The notes: generated by a model from the letters alone, not told the origin. 18,562 bases of DNA from Candidatus Faecalibacterium faecipullorum (GCA_019118985.1 DWXX01000115.1:1-18562), one strand, 5' to 3'; numbered from the stretch's first letter, positions 5,658 to 13,781 are shown. Numbers and translations are program-made.

Positions 5658-5663
5658 AACCGG

Positions 5664-5813
5664 GTAAAGAAAGCAGCTACGGCCATGCCGCGCTCGCCTT
5701 GCGGGCCCTTTGAGAGGTCCCGGGCCATATGGAGAACGGTCCATCGGAAGGATGGGGCGTGTTTTTATGTGGATCTGCGCGGCTGCCCGAGGGTTTGGGC
5801 GGCCGCGTTTTCT
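5664..5813 (+). promoter_or_regulatory. Structured infC leader with two terminator-like hairpins (probable L20-type autoregulatory leader)
   Basis: A leader of about 200 nt precedes infC. It holds two hairpins each followed by T residues: 5736-5760 (ACG and CCATC arms, GGAAG loop, then GTTTTT) and 5778-5807 (CGCGGC..GCCC pairing with GGGC..GCCGCG, 11 bp with one G-T, then TTTTC). Upstream, GGGCCC and CGGGCC segments (about 5703-5725) can form competing pairs. In B. subtilis, L20 represses infC-rpmI-rplT by stabilising a leader terminator. The same logic is expected here, but L20 binding was not shown and no match to the Rfam L20 leader model was tested. Confidence 0.7.
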
Positions 5814-5861
5814 ATTGCAATACGTTGACTTGATGGAACATTGTTTGGAGGTGTATCGACC

Positions 5862-6392
5862 ATCGCTACCGCTGGGAAATCGAAGGAGCTCGAGATCAAC
5901 GGGCAGATCCGTGATCGTGAGGTCCGCCTGATCGGCGCCGACGGCGCGCAGAAGGGCGTCGTCAGCATTCAGGCTGCCATGCGCGCCGCAGAGGAGGCCG
6001 GGCTGGATCTGGTCAAGATCGCGCCGCAGGCCAAGCCCCCTGTGTGCAAACTGCTGGACTACGGCAAATACCGCTTCGAGCAGCAGAAGAAGGAGAAGGA
6101 AGCCAAGAAGAATCAGAAAGTGGTCGAAGTCAAGGAGACCCGCCTTTCCCTCAATATTGACACCAACGACTTCAATACCAAGGTGACCCAGTCGGCCAAG
6201 TTCCTTGCCGCAGGGCACAAGGTGAAGGCCTCGATCCGCTTCCGCGGCCGCGAGATGGCCCACAGCGCCCTGGGCGCGGATGTGCTCAAGCGCTTCGCCG
6301 CCGCGCTGCCCCAGGCCGCGATGGATAAACCGCCGGTCCTGGAAGGGCGCACCATGTCCATTCTGTTGACCCCGAAACCCAATAAGGACTGA
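5862..6392 (+). CDS. infC: Translation initiation factor IF-3
   Basis: 176-residue factor that binds the 30S subunit, checks start codon-anticodon pairing and prevents premature 50S joining. The N-domain (NGQIRDREVRLIG at 13-25) and the linker-to-C-domain part (KPPVCKLLDYGKYRFEQ at 58-74) are diagnostic; RFRGREMAH at 127-135 completes the C-domain. No ATG/GTG/TTG start fits the ribosome binding site: GGAGG at 5847-5851 points to ATC at 5862, 10 bases downstream. A TTG at 5841 is in frame but lies upstream of the GGAGG. Start codons of the AUU/AUC/AUA class are known for infC and let IF-3 repress its own translation. The start is therefore inferred, with TTG 5841 the fallback. First gene of the ribosomal operon. 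Confidence 0.93.
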   Translation: MATAGKSKELEINGQIRDREVRLIGADGAQKGVVSIQAAMRAAEEAGLDLVKIAPQAKPPVCKLLDYGKYRFEQQKKEKEAKKNQKVVEVKETRLSLNIDTNDFNTKVTQSAKFLAAGHKVKASIRFRGREMAHSALGADVLKRFAAALPQAAMDKPPVLEGRTMSILLTPKPNKD

Positions 6393-6412
6393 CATTTAGG
6401 AGGATACTGAAA

Positions 6413-6616
6413 ATGGCTAAGATGAAACTGAAGACCCATTCCGGCGCTAAAAAGCGCTTTAAGCTCACCAAGAACGGCAAGATCAAGCGCGGCCACGCCT
6501 TCCGCAGCCACATCCTGACCAAGAAGACCACCAAGCTGACCCGCGGCTACCGTCAGCCCTGCTACGTCGACAGCACCAACGCCGCCACCCTGAAGCGGAT
6601 GCTGCCCTACGGCTGA
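6413..6616 (+). CDS. rpmI: 50S ribosomal protein L35 (bL35)
   Basis: 67-residue, very basic ribosomal protein. It starts MAKMKLKTHSGAKKRFKLT, the universal L35 opening, followed by KNGKIKRGHAFRSHILTKK and the final RMLPYG. Length is usual (64-67). AGGAGG at 6399-6404 is well placed before the ATG. It sits between infC and rplT, as in B. subtilis and E. coli, and should share their leader control. Confidence 0.98.
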   Translation: MAKMKLKTHSGAKKRFKLTKNGKIKRGHAFRSHILTKKTTKLTRGYRQPCYVDSTNAATLKRMLPYG

Positions 6617-6682
6617 TCGCAGCACCGTGTGATCGTATCATCAAGAGCTTACCGTTTTGATCGTTAAAAGGAGATAGAAAAA

Positions 6683-7033
6683 ATGGCACGTATCAAAGGC
6701 GCAACCATGACCCACAAACGTCGCAAGAAGATGCTCAAGCTGGCCAAGGGCTTCTACGGCTCCAAGAGCAAACACTTTAAGATGGCCAAGCAGCAGGTCA
6801 TGAAGAGCGGCAACTACGCTCTGGCCGGCCGCCGCATGAAGAAGCGTCAGTTCCGCAACCTGTGGATCTGCCGCATCAACAACGCTGTCCGTCCCCTGGG
6901 CATGAACTACTCCACCTTCATGGCCGGGCTGAAGAAGGCCGGCATCGAGCTGAACCGCAAGATGCTCAGCGAGATGGCCATCAACGACCCCGGCAGCTTT
7001 GCCGCCCTGGTCGAGAGCGTCAAGAACGCCTGA
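6683..7033 (+). CDS. rplT: 50S ribosomal protein L20 (bL20)
   Basis: 116-residue basic protein essential for early 50S assembly and, in relatives, the autorepressor of this operon. The long basic N-terminal helix (HKRRKKMLKLAKGFYGSKSK, 11-30) and RRMKKRQFRNLWICRINNA (50-68) are typical. The C-terminal globular part (about 60-116) binds 23S rRNA and in relatives the leader mRNA. AAAAGGAGA precedes the ATG. It lies 66 bases after rpmI and is followed by a terminator 12 bases downstream. Confidence 0.98.
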   Translation: MARIKGATMTHKRRKKMLKLAKGFYGSKSKHFKMAKQQVMKSGNYALAGRRMKKRQFRNLWICRINNAVRPLGMNYSTFMAGLKKAGIELNRKMLSEMAINDPGSFAALVESVKNA

Positions 7034-7045
7034 GTTGAAAACCAA

Positions 7046-7077
7046 GACGCCCGCGCGCATACGCGGGCGTCGATTTT
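7046..7077 (+). terminator. Terminator after rplT
   Basis: GACGCCCGCG (7046-7055) pairs perfectly with CGCGGGCGTC (7062-7071) around a 6-base loop, followed by GATTTTG. The T-tract is short, so some readthrough into the next genes is plausible. Confidence 0.85.
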
Positions 7078-7095
7078 GTATGTGTTGAAATGCAA

Positions 7096-7178
7096 GGCCC
7101 TGGACGCCTGGCAGGCAGACAGAACAGGGCCGGCGCCCTGCCGCGGCACAACGGCCCGGCGGGGGCGGCCCTGTTTTT
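7096..7178 (+). promoter_or_regulatory. Possible three-arm attenuator before the TrmH-family gene
   Basis: Three related segments: GGCCCTG (7096-7102), its complement CAGGGCC (7125-7131), and GGCCCTG again (7167-7173). Arms 2 and 3 form a 9-bp hairpin (ACAGGGCCG 7124-7132 with CGGCCCTGT 7166-7174) followed by TTTTT, a terminator. Arms 1 and 2 would form an exclusive antiterminator. No ligand-binding fold, leader peptide or convincing promoter was recognised in the gap 7034-7211, so the second hairpin may simply be a back-up terminator for rplT. Confidence 0.5.
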
Positions 7179-7211
7179 GTCCCGCGGCCGCGCCGGGAAG
7201 GAGGTAGGACG

Positions 7212-7994
7212 ATGGACGAGAAGATCACCAGCCGCGACAATGCCCGGGTCAAGTACGCCTGCCGCCTGGCGGCGAGCGGCGCCTTCCGCAAAGAGGAGGG
7301 GCGCTTTTTTGCCGAGGGGCGCAAGCTGTGCTGCGAGCTTGCCAAAGACGCCGTCCTGGAACAGCTGTTCTATACCGCCGCCGCGGCCGAAAAGTGGCCC
7401 GAGCTTGCCGCGCTGCCCGGCGCGCATTTCCTGGTGGAAGAGCACGTAGCGGCAAAGCTGGCCGACGTGCCCTCGCCGCAGGGGGTGTTCGGGGTGTTCC
7501 GCACCCCGGCGCACACCCTGGACGAGGTGCGCGCCGGGGGCCGCTACCTCGCCCTCGAGCGGGTGCAGGACCCCGGCAACGTGGGCACTTTGCTGCGCAG
7601 CGCGGCGGCCTTCGGCTTTGACGGGGTGATCCTGTCCGACGGGTGCGCCGCCCCCTATGCGCCCAAGACCCTGCGCGCCTCGATGGGGGCGGCCGTCCGT
7701 CTGCCGGTCATCGAGGCGGGGGCCCTGCCGCCGGTGCTGGCGGCCATGCGGGCAAAGGGCATCGAGTGCCTGGCCGCCGCCCTCTATCAGTCCGAGCCGC
7801 TGGGCAGCGCCCCGGCCGATTATCCCGGCGGGGTCTGCGTCGTCATCGGCAGCGAGGGGCAGGGGCTGACCGGCGAGACCATCGCCGCCTGCAGCCGCAC
7901 CGTCCGCATCCCCATGACCGACCGGGTGGAAAGCCTCAACGCCGGCATCGCCGGCAGCATTCTGCTGTGGCACTTCCGGGGGGCGGGGCTGTGA
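7212..7994 (+). CDS. TrmH/SpoU-family RNA 2'-O-methyltransferase
   Basis: 260-residue SAM-dependent RNA ribose methyltransferase with an N-terminal SpoU substrate-binding domain (about 1-100; TSRDNARVK at 6-14, FFAEGRKL at 32-39) and a C-terminal SPOUT knot domain. Knot motif 1 is at 117-135 (RVQDPGNVGTLLRSAA, with N123 and catalytic R129), motif 2 is VIGSEGQGL at 211-219, and motif 3 is IPMTDRVESLNAGIA at 233-247. The target (23S rRNA 2'-O site or a tRNA) cannot be told from sequence; relatives include YsgA and RlmB/MRM3-like enzymes. GGAAGGAGG stands well before the ATG. It is the first gene of a compact run, and its TGA overlaps the GTG of dprA. It follows an attenuator-like hairpin. Confidence 0.93.
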   Translation: MDEKITSRDNARVKYACRLAASGAFRKEEGRFFAEGRKLCCELAKDAVLEQLFYTAAAAEKWPELAALPGAHFLVEEHVAAKLADVPSPQGVFGVFRTPAHTLDEVRAGGRYLALERVQDPGNVGTLLRSAAAFGFDGVILSDGCAAPYAPKTLRASMGAAVRLPVIEAGALPPVLAAMRAKGIECLAAALYQSEPLGSAPADYPGGVCVVIGSEGQGLTGETIAACSRTVRIPMTDRVESLNAGIAGSILLWHFRGAGL

Positions 7995-9136
7995 GGGGGC
8001 CTGAGCTGCCCGGCGCGCAGCTGAGCTTTTACCCGCCCCCGGCCCAGCCGGACGAGCTGCTGTACTGGCTGTGGCTGGCCCATACCCTGGGCCCGGCCAG
8101 CGCCCATGCCGGCCGGGTGATGGACTGGTGCGGGGGCGACGCCCGCTACGCCTGGGAAGAGCGGGAGACCGCCGCCTTCCGGGAGGCCGCCGGCCCCGCT
8201 GCCGCCCGCCGCGCCCGGCAGCCCGGCAGCAGCCCCGAGGCGTTTGCGCCCGTCGCCGCGCGGTGCCGGGCGCTGGGGGTGCGGGTGCTGCCCTACGACA
8301 GCCCCGACTACCCCCTGGCGTTGACCCGCATCCCCGACATGCCGCTGGTGCTCTACTGCACTGGGGACGCCGCCTGGCTGAACGCCCCCGCCCTGGTGGG
8401 GATGGTGGGCAGCCGCCGCCCCGACGACTACGGCCGGTGGGCCGCGTCGGCGGTGGGCCGCGGGCTGGCGCGCAGCGGCGCGGTGATCGTCAGCGGGCTG
8501 GCCGACGGGCTGGACAGCGAGTGCCACCGCGCCGCCGTGGACGAGGACGCCCCCACCATCGGGGTGCAGGGGGTGCCCATCGACCGCACCTACCCGGCCA
8601 CCAACCAGCTGCTGCGGGAAAAGGTCGAGGCCAACGGCTGCGTCATCGGGGAGTACGCCCCCGGCGACGACTCGGCCGGGCGGAACGGCTTTCTGCAGCG
8701 CAACCGGCTGATCGCCGGGCTGAGCCAGGCGCTGGTGGTGGTGCAGGCGCGGGAGCGCAGCGGCACCATGTCCACCGTGGCCCATGCCGAGCGGTACGGC
8801 CGCCCGGTCTACGCCCTGCCGGGGGACGCCGCCCGGGAGAACTCGGCCGGCACCAACCGGCTGATCCAGGCCGGGCGGGCCAAGCTGATCCTGGGGGCGG
8901 AGGACATGCTGGACGACCTGGGCCTTGCGGCGGCCCGCCCCGCCCCCGCCGCTGCGGCGCCGCCCCTGTCGGAGGAGCGCCGCACCCTCGCCTGCCTTGG
9001 GCACGAGCCCAAAAGCATCGAGGAGGCGTCCGCCGGCTGCGGCATCCCGGCGGCGGCCCTGGCCGCCGTGCTGATGCGGCTGGAACTGGCCGGCCGGGTC
9101 AAGGCGCTGCCGGGGCAGCGGTATATTCTGCTGTAA
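7991..9136 (+). CDS. dprA: DNA-processing protein DprA (Smf)
   Basis: 381-residue cytoplasmic protein that in competent bacteria binds incoming single-stranded DNA and loads RecA. An N-terminal SAM-like region (about 20-95) precedes the Rossmann-like core: GMVGSRRPDDYG at 137-148, SGLADGLDSECHRAA at 168-182, IDRTYPATN at 197-205, RNRLIAGLSQALVVVQA at 237-253, SGTMSTVAHAERYGR at 257-271 and ALPGD at 275-279. The C-terminal 60 residues form a DprA winged-helix-like domain after an Ala/Pro linker (312-326). The start is the GTG at 7991, overlapping the TGA of the previous gene (GTGA); upstream in-frame sequence lies inside the methyltransferase gene. The family consensus GC.. before the YP motif reads GVQG here, a mild variant. 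It is next to topA, as in B. subtilis. Confidence 0.94.
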   Translation: MRGPELPGAQLSFYPPPAQPDELLYWLWLAHTLGPASAHAGRVMDWCGGDARYAWEERETAAFREAAGPAAARRARQPGSSPEAFAPVAARCRALGVRVLPYDSPDYPLALTRIPDMPLVLYCTGDAAWLNAPALVGMVGSRRPDDYGRWAASAVGRGLARSGAVIVSGLADGLDSECHRAAVDEDAPTIGVQGVPIDRTYPATNQLLREKVEANGCVIGEYAPGDDSAGRNGFLQRNRLIAGLSQALVVVQARERSGTMSTVAHAERYGRPVYALPGDAARENSAGTNRLIQAGRAKLILGAEDMLDDLGLAAARPAPAAAAPPLSEERRTLACLGHEPKSIEEASAGCGIPAAALAAVLMRLELAGRVKALPGQRYILL

Positions 9137-9227
9137 AGCGGCGCATAACACCCCCGGGCCGCCGGCATATTCTAAAAGAAAAGCCCCCGCCCCATGCAGG
9201 CCGGGGCAGATCGAGGTAAGAACGACC

Positions 9228-11321
9228 ATGGCGAAACTGGTTATCGTGGAATCGCCCGCAAAGGCGAAGACCATAGGCAAATATCTGGGCAAGGACTACG
9301 AGGTGACGGCCAGCATGGGCCATATCCGGGACCTGCCCACCTCTCAGCTGGGCATCGACGTGGAGCACGGCTACACCCCCCAGTACATCAACATCAAGGG
9401 CAAGGAGAAGCTGATCCGCGAGCTGAAGGGCAAGGCCAAAAAGGCCGACGGCGTCCTGCTGGCCACCGACCCCGACCGCGAGGGCGAGGCCATCAGCTGG
9501 CACCTGGCCAACCTGCTGGGCATCGACCCGGCGCAGCCCAACCGGGTCACCTTCGACGAGATCACCAAGAAGGGGGTCAAGGAGGGGATGGCCCACCCAC
9601 GCCCCATCAACGAGGACCTGTTCAACGCGCAGCAGGCCCGCCGCGTGCTGGACCGGCTGGTGGGCTATAAGCTCAGCCCCTTTCTGTGGCGGAAGATCCG
9701 CCGGGGGCTGTCGGCCGGCCGCGTGCAGAGCGTGGCCGTCCGGCTGATCGACGACCGCGAAAAGGAGATCGAGGCCTTCGTCCCCGAGGAATACTGGAAC
9801 GTGGACGTCACCCTGGCGGCATCGGGCAAGAAGTTCACCGCCCGGCTGGCCGCCGACGCCGCCGGCAAAAAGCTGCTGCCCCGCACCGAGGCAGAGGCCC
9901 GCGCCATCGAGCGGGGGCTGGAAGGGGCGGTGTACACGGTGGGGGAGCTCAAGCGGGGCAAGCGGACCAAGCAGCCCACCCCCGCCTTCATCACCAGCAC
10001 CCTGCAGCAGGAGGCGTCGCGGCGGCTGGGCTTTACCGCCACCCGCACCATGCGGGCCGCCCAGACCCTGTATGAGGGCGTCGACATCGCCGGGCACGGC
10101 ACGGTGGGCCTGATCACCTATATGCGCACCGACAGCCTGCGCATCTCGGACGAGGCGGTGGCCGCGGCCAGGGAATATATTGCGGGGGCCTATGGGGAAC
10201 AGTATATCTGCCCCTACAAGCGCACCTGGAAGACCAAGAGCGCTACCGCCGCCCAGGACGCCCACGAGGCCATCCGCCCGTCCATGCCGGCGCTGACCCC
10301 CGACGAGGTGGACAAGAGCATCTCGGGCGACACCGCCAAGCTCTACCGGATGATCTGGAGCCGCTTCATGGCCAGTCAGATGGCCGACTGCCAGATGGAC
10401 ACCGTCTCGGTCACCGTCTGCGGGGGGGACTACCGGTTCAAGGCCAGCGGCTTCACCGTCACCTTCGACGGCTTTACAGCCCTGTATGAGGAGGCGGTGG
10501 AGGACAAGGAAAAGAAGGAGACCGCCCTGCCCCCCCTCGAACAGGGGCAGACCCTGGCGCTGGTGCAGCTCAAGAGCGAGCAGAAGTTCACCCAGCCGCC
10601 CGCCCGCTACACCGAGGCCTCCCTCATCAAGGCGCTGGAGGAAAACGGCATCGGCCGCCCCTCCACCTACGCGCCCATCATCACCACCATCATCGACCGC
10701 GGCTATGTCGAGCGGGACCAGAAAAAGCTCAAGCCCACCCCCCTGGGCCGGACGGTGGACAGCCTGATGCTGGCGCAGTTCCCCCGCATCGTGGACGTCG
10801 ACTTCTCGGCCCAGATGGAAAAGAACCTGGATAAGATCGAGAGCGGCAAGGCCGACTGGCGGCAGACGGTGGACGAGTTCTACAAGGGCTTCGACGCCAG
10901 CCTGCAGGCCGCCGAAAAGAACATGGAGGGCAAAAAGATCAAGGTGCCCGACGAGCCGTCCAGCGAGATCTGCCCCCTGTGCGGCCGGCCGATGGTCATC
11001 AAGGTGGGCAAGTACGGCAAGTTTCTGGCCTGCAGCGGTTTCCCCGAGTGCAAGGGGACCAAGCGGCTGGTCAAGGACACCGGCGGCATCTGCCCCAAGT
11101 GCGGCAAAGGCCGGATGCTGGAGCGCAAGAGCTCCAAGGGCCGCATCTACTACGGCTGCGAGCGGTACCCCGACTGCGACTTTATGACCTGGGACGTGCC
11201 GGTGCCCACAAAGTGCGAAAAGTGCGGGGCCACCCTCTTCCGCCATGGGTCCAAGCTGTACTGTGCGCGGGAGGGCTGCGGCTTTGAGATGCCGGCCCCC
11301 AAAAGCAATGGCAATGGATGA
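9228..11321 (+). CDS. topA: DNA topoisomerase I (type IA)
   Basis: 697-residue enzyme that relaxes negative supercoils through a 5'-phosphotyrosine intermediate. The Toprim domain is at 1-140 (VIVESPAKAKTI at 5-16, with catalytic Glu8; LATDPDREGEAISWHL at 79-94). SAGRVQSVAVRLI follows at about 163-175, and the active-site Tyr298 is in GLITYMRTDSLR. Three C-terminal zinc-ribbon repeats start at Cys582, Cys622 and Cys663 (CxxC...Cx(4)C types), the full set for this family. Length matches B. subtilis TopA (about 690). GAGGT precedes the ATG at 9228 by about 10 bases. The 91-base gap after dprA shows no convincing promoter. Its TGA overlaps the upstream candidate starts of trmFO, a conserved Firmicutes pairing. 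Confidence 0.98.
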   Translation: MAKLVIVESPAKAKTIGKYLGKDYEVTASMGHIRDLPTSQLGIDVEHGYTPQYINIKGKEKLIRELKGKAKKADGVLLATDPDREGEAISWHLANLLGIDPAQPNRVTFDEITKKGVKEGMAHPRPINEDLFNAQQARRVLDRLVGYKLSPFLWRKIRRGLSAGRVQSVAVRLIDDREKEIEAFVPEEYWNVDVTLAASGKKFTARLAADAAGKKLLPRTEAEARAIERGLEGAVYTVGELKRGKRTKQPTPAFITSTLQQEASRRLGFTATRTMRAAQTLYEGVDIAGHGTVGLITYMRTDSLRISDEAVAAAREYIAGAYGEQYICPYKRTWKTKSATAAQDAHEAIRPSMPALTPDEVDKSISGDTAKLYRMIWSRFMASQMADCQMDTVSVTVCGGDYRFKASGFTVTFDGFTALYEEAVEDKEKKETALPPLEQGQTLALVQLKSEQKFTQPPARYTEASLIKALEENGIGRPSTYAPIITTIIDRGYVERDQKKLKPTPLGRTVDSLMLAQFPRIVDVDFSAQMEKNLDKIESGKADWRQTVDEFYKGFDASLQAAEKNMEGKKIKVPDEPSSEICPLCGRPMVIKVGKYGKFLACSGFPECKGTKRLVKDTGGICPKCGKGRMLERKSSKGRIYYGCERYPDCDFMTWDVPVPTKCEKCGATLFRHGSKLYCAREGCGFEMPAPKSNGNG

Positions 11322-11328
11322 GACAAGG

Positions 11329-12705
11329 ATGAACGAACGACTGCATGTAACGATCCTGGGCGCGGGGCTGGCAGGGTGCGAGGCCGCCCTCTGGCTGGCC
11401 GGGCAGGGGGTGGACGTCACCCTGTGGGAGCAAAAGCCCGCCCGCTTTTCCCCGGCCCACAAAAGCCCCGGCTTTGCCGAGCTGATCTGCTCCAACAGCC
11501 TCAAGGCCGAGCGGCTGGACTCCGCCTCCGGCTTGCTGAAAGAGGAAATGCGGCGGATGGGCTCCCACCTGCTGCCGGCGGCCGAAGCCGTCCGGGTGGC
11601 GGCGGGCGGCGCCCTGGCGGTGGACCGCGACGCCTTCAGCGCCCGCGTCACCGCCATGGTGGAAGCGGAACGGCGCATCACCGTCCGGCGGGAAGAGGCG
11701 GTGTCCATCGACGAGTCCTCGCCGGTCCTCGTGGCCACCGGCCCCCTGACCGAGGGGGCCCTGGCCGAAGAGATCGCCCGCCTGACGGGGGACAGCCGGC
11801 TGCACTTCTACGACGCGGTGGCCCCCATCGTCACCGCCGAGAGCCTCGACTACGACAGGGTGTTCGCCGCCTCCCGCTACGGCCGGGGGGAGGCCGACTA
11901 CCTCAACTGCCCCTTCAACAAGGCCGAGTACGAGGCCTTCCACGCCGCGCTGGTGGCCGCCGAGCGGGCCCCCCTGCACGACTTCGACCAGGGGGCAAAG
12001 GCCGCCCCCGACCCCGACGCCGTGGGCAAAAAGGCCGACACCGTCGCCGTCTACGAGGGGTGCATGCCCATCGAGATCATGGCCGCCCGCGGGGCCGACA
12101 CCATGCGGTACGGGCCGCTGCGCCCGGTGGGCCTGGTCGACCCGCGCACCGGCCACCGCCCCTGGGCCAACGTCCAGCTGCGGGCCGAAAACCAGGAGCG
12201 CACCCTTTATAACATCGTCGGCTTCCAGACCAACCTCAAATGGGGGGAGCAGAAGCGGGTCTTTTCGATGATCCCCGGCCTTGGGCAGGCCGAGTTCGTC
12301 CGCTACGGGGTGATGCACCGCAACACCTTCCTGGACGCGCCCCGGGTGCTGACGGCGGGCCTTTATTTGAAAGAGCACCCCAACGTATTCTTCGCCGGGC
12401 AGATCACCGGCTTTGAGGGATATATGGAGAGCGCCGCCTGCGGCCTGCTGGCCGCCCGCAGTATCCTGGCCCGGCTGTCGGGCCGCAGCTGGTCGGCGCC
12501 CCCGCCCGACACCATGTGCGGGGCGCTGCTGCAGTACCTGACGGCTGAGAACAAGCACTTCCAGCCGATGGGGGCCAACATGGGCATCCTGCCCCCGCTG
12601 CCCCCCGAAAGCCGCCCCCGGGACAAGCGCCTGCGCTACATGGCCCAAGCCGAGCGCGCGGTGGAGAGCTTCCAGCGCTGGCTGGACGGGCCGAACGCCC
12701 TGTGA
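11329..12705 (+). CDS. trmFO: Folate-dependent tRNA (uracil-5-)-methyltransferase TrmFO
   Basis: 458-residue FAD enzyme that makes m5U54 in the T-loop of tRNA using methylenetetrahydrofolate and NAD(P)H, replacing TrmA in many Gram-positives. The FAD-binding GAGLAGCEAA is at 11-20. Typical TrmFO segments follow: the FAELICSNSLKAE block, LNCPFNKAEYEAF, YEGCMPIEIMAARG (its Cys takes part in the flavin/methyl chemistry), MRYGPLRPVGL and AGQITGFEGYMESAA. In-frame ATGs also exist at 11308 and 11314, inside topA. The one at 11329 is preferred because it gives the family N-terminus (MNERLHVTILGAG); no strong ribosome binding site separates them. It ends 29 bases before plsX. Confidence 0.95.
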   Translation: MNERLHVTILGAGLAGCEAALWLAGQGVDVTLWEQKPARFSPAHKSPGFAELICSNSLKAERLDSASGLLKEEMRRMGSHLLPAAEAVRVAAGGALAVDRDAFSARVTAMVEAERRITVRREEAVSIDESSPVLVATGPLTEGALAEEIARLTGDSRLHFYDAVAPIVTAESLDYDRVFAASRYGRGEADYLNCPFNKAEYEAFHAALVAAERAPLHDFDQGAKAAPDPDAVGKKADTVAVYEGCMPIEIMAARGADTMRYGPLRPVGLVDPRTGHRPWANVQLRAENQERTLYNIVGFQTNLKWGEQKRVFSMIPGLGQAEFVRYGVMHRNTFLDAPRVLTAGLYLKEHPNVFFAGQITGFEGYMESAACGLLAARSILARLSGRSWSAPPPDTMCGALLQYLTAENKHFQPMGANMGILPPLPPESRPRDKRLRYMAQAERAVESFQRWLDGPNAL

Positions 12706-12734
12706 GTCAAACCAGGGCAGAAAGGACAAGACTT

Positions 12735-13760
12735 ATGAAAATCATTCTGGATCTGATGGGCGGCGACAACGCCCCCCTGGCCCCCCTGGACGGGGCCGCC
12801 CAGGCCGTCCGGGAGTACGGCGTGGAGATCATCGGCCTGGGGGACGAGGCCCTCATCCGCAAGACGGCGGCTGAGCACAGCATCCCCCTCGACGGCATCG
12901 AGCTGGTCCACTGCACCGAGAACATCGAGATGTGCGACGAGCCGGCCCGCGCCGTCCGCCAGAAGAAGGACTCCACCATCGTGGTGGGGCTGAATATGCT
13001 CAAGGAGGGCAGGGGGGACGCCTTTGTCTCGGCCGGCAGCACCGGCGCGCTGCACGTGGGCACCAGCCTGATCGTGCGGGCGCTGCGGGGCATCAAGCGC
13101 CCCGCCCTGGCCACCATGATCCCCGCCCAGAACAAGGCGTATCTGCTGCTGGACTGCGGCGCCAACGTCGAGTGCCGGGTGGATATGCTGGAAGCCTTCG
13201 CCGTCATGGGCACCTGCTATATGCAGAAGGTGGAGGGCCGGCCCGACCCCGCCTGCGCCCTGGTCAACAACGGCGCCGAGGAGTCGAAGGGCACCCCCCT
13301 GCTGCGTGAAACCCACCAGAAGCTCAAGACCACCCCGGGCATCCGCTTTGTGGGCAACATCGAGCCGCGGGACGTCCCCGCCGGCAACGTCGACGTGGTG
13401 GTCTGCGACGGCTTTACCGGCAACGTGGTCCTCAAGCTGACCGAGGGCGTGGCCAAGATGGTGATGGGGATGGTCAAGGGAGCCTTCCTGTCCGGGCTTG
13501 CCGGCAAGGTCGCCTACCTTTTGATCCGCGGCCAGGTGGCAAACCTGAAAAAGCAGATGGACAGCGAAGAGTACGGCGGCGCGCCCTTCCTCGGCGCGCG
13601 CCAGCCGGTCATCAAGGCCCACGGCTCCTCCAAGGCCAGGGGGATCAAGAACGCCATCCGCCAGGCCAAAAAGTGCGTGGAGAACGACCTGTGCGGCACC
13701 ATGCAGGCCGCCCTCGACGAGGTGGCCGCCGCCAACGCCGCCAGGCCGGCCGAGCAGTGA
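12735..13760 (+). CDS. plsX: Phosphate acyltransferase PlsX
   Basis: 341-residue peripheral membrane enzyme converting acyl-ACP and phosphate to acyl-phosphate, the donor for PlsY in phospholipid synthesis. The family opening DLMGGDNAP is at 6-14, then SAGSTGAL, NNGAEESKGTPL, NIEPRDVPAGNVD, VVCDGFTGNVVLK and AHGSS, in the family order. The ATG at 12735 with AAAGGA 8 bases upstream is chosen over the GTG at 12702, which overlaps the trmFO stop. In B. subtilis plsX is followed by fabD-fabG-acpA before rnc; here rnc follows directly after 21 bases, so acyl carrier protein must be encoded elsewhere. Confidence 0.96.
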   Translation: MKIILDLMGGDNAPLAPLDGAAQAVREYGVEIIGLGDEALIRKTAAEHSIPLDGIELVHCTENIEMCDEPARAVRQKKDSTIVVGLNMLKEGRGDAFVSAGSTGALHVGTSLIVRALRGIKRPALATMIPAQNKAYLLLDCGANVECRVDMLEAFAVMGTCYMQKVEGRPDPACALVNNGAEESKGTPLLRETHQKLKTTPGIRFVGNIEPRDVPAGNVDVVVCDGFTGNVVLKLTEGVAKMVMGMVKGAFLSGLAGKVAYLLIRGQVANLKKQMDSEEYGGAPFLGARQPVIKAHGSSKARGIKNAIRQAKKCVENDLCGTMQAALDEVAAANAARPAEQ

Positions 13761-13781
13761 GGGGAGAGGAGGGCACAGCCC

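Noticed and set aside
9099..11738. An 879-codon minus-strand frame over topA and trmFO
   Set aside because: Composition shadow of real genes; no recognisable domain, and it crosses the ends of three well-supported plus-strand genes.
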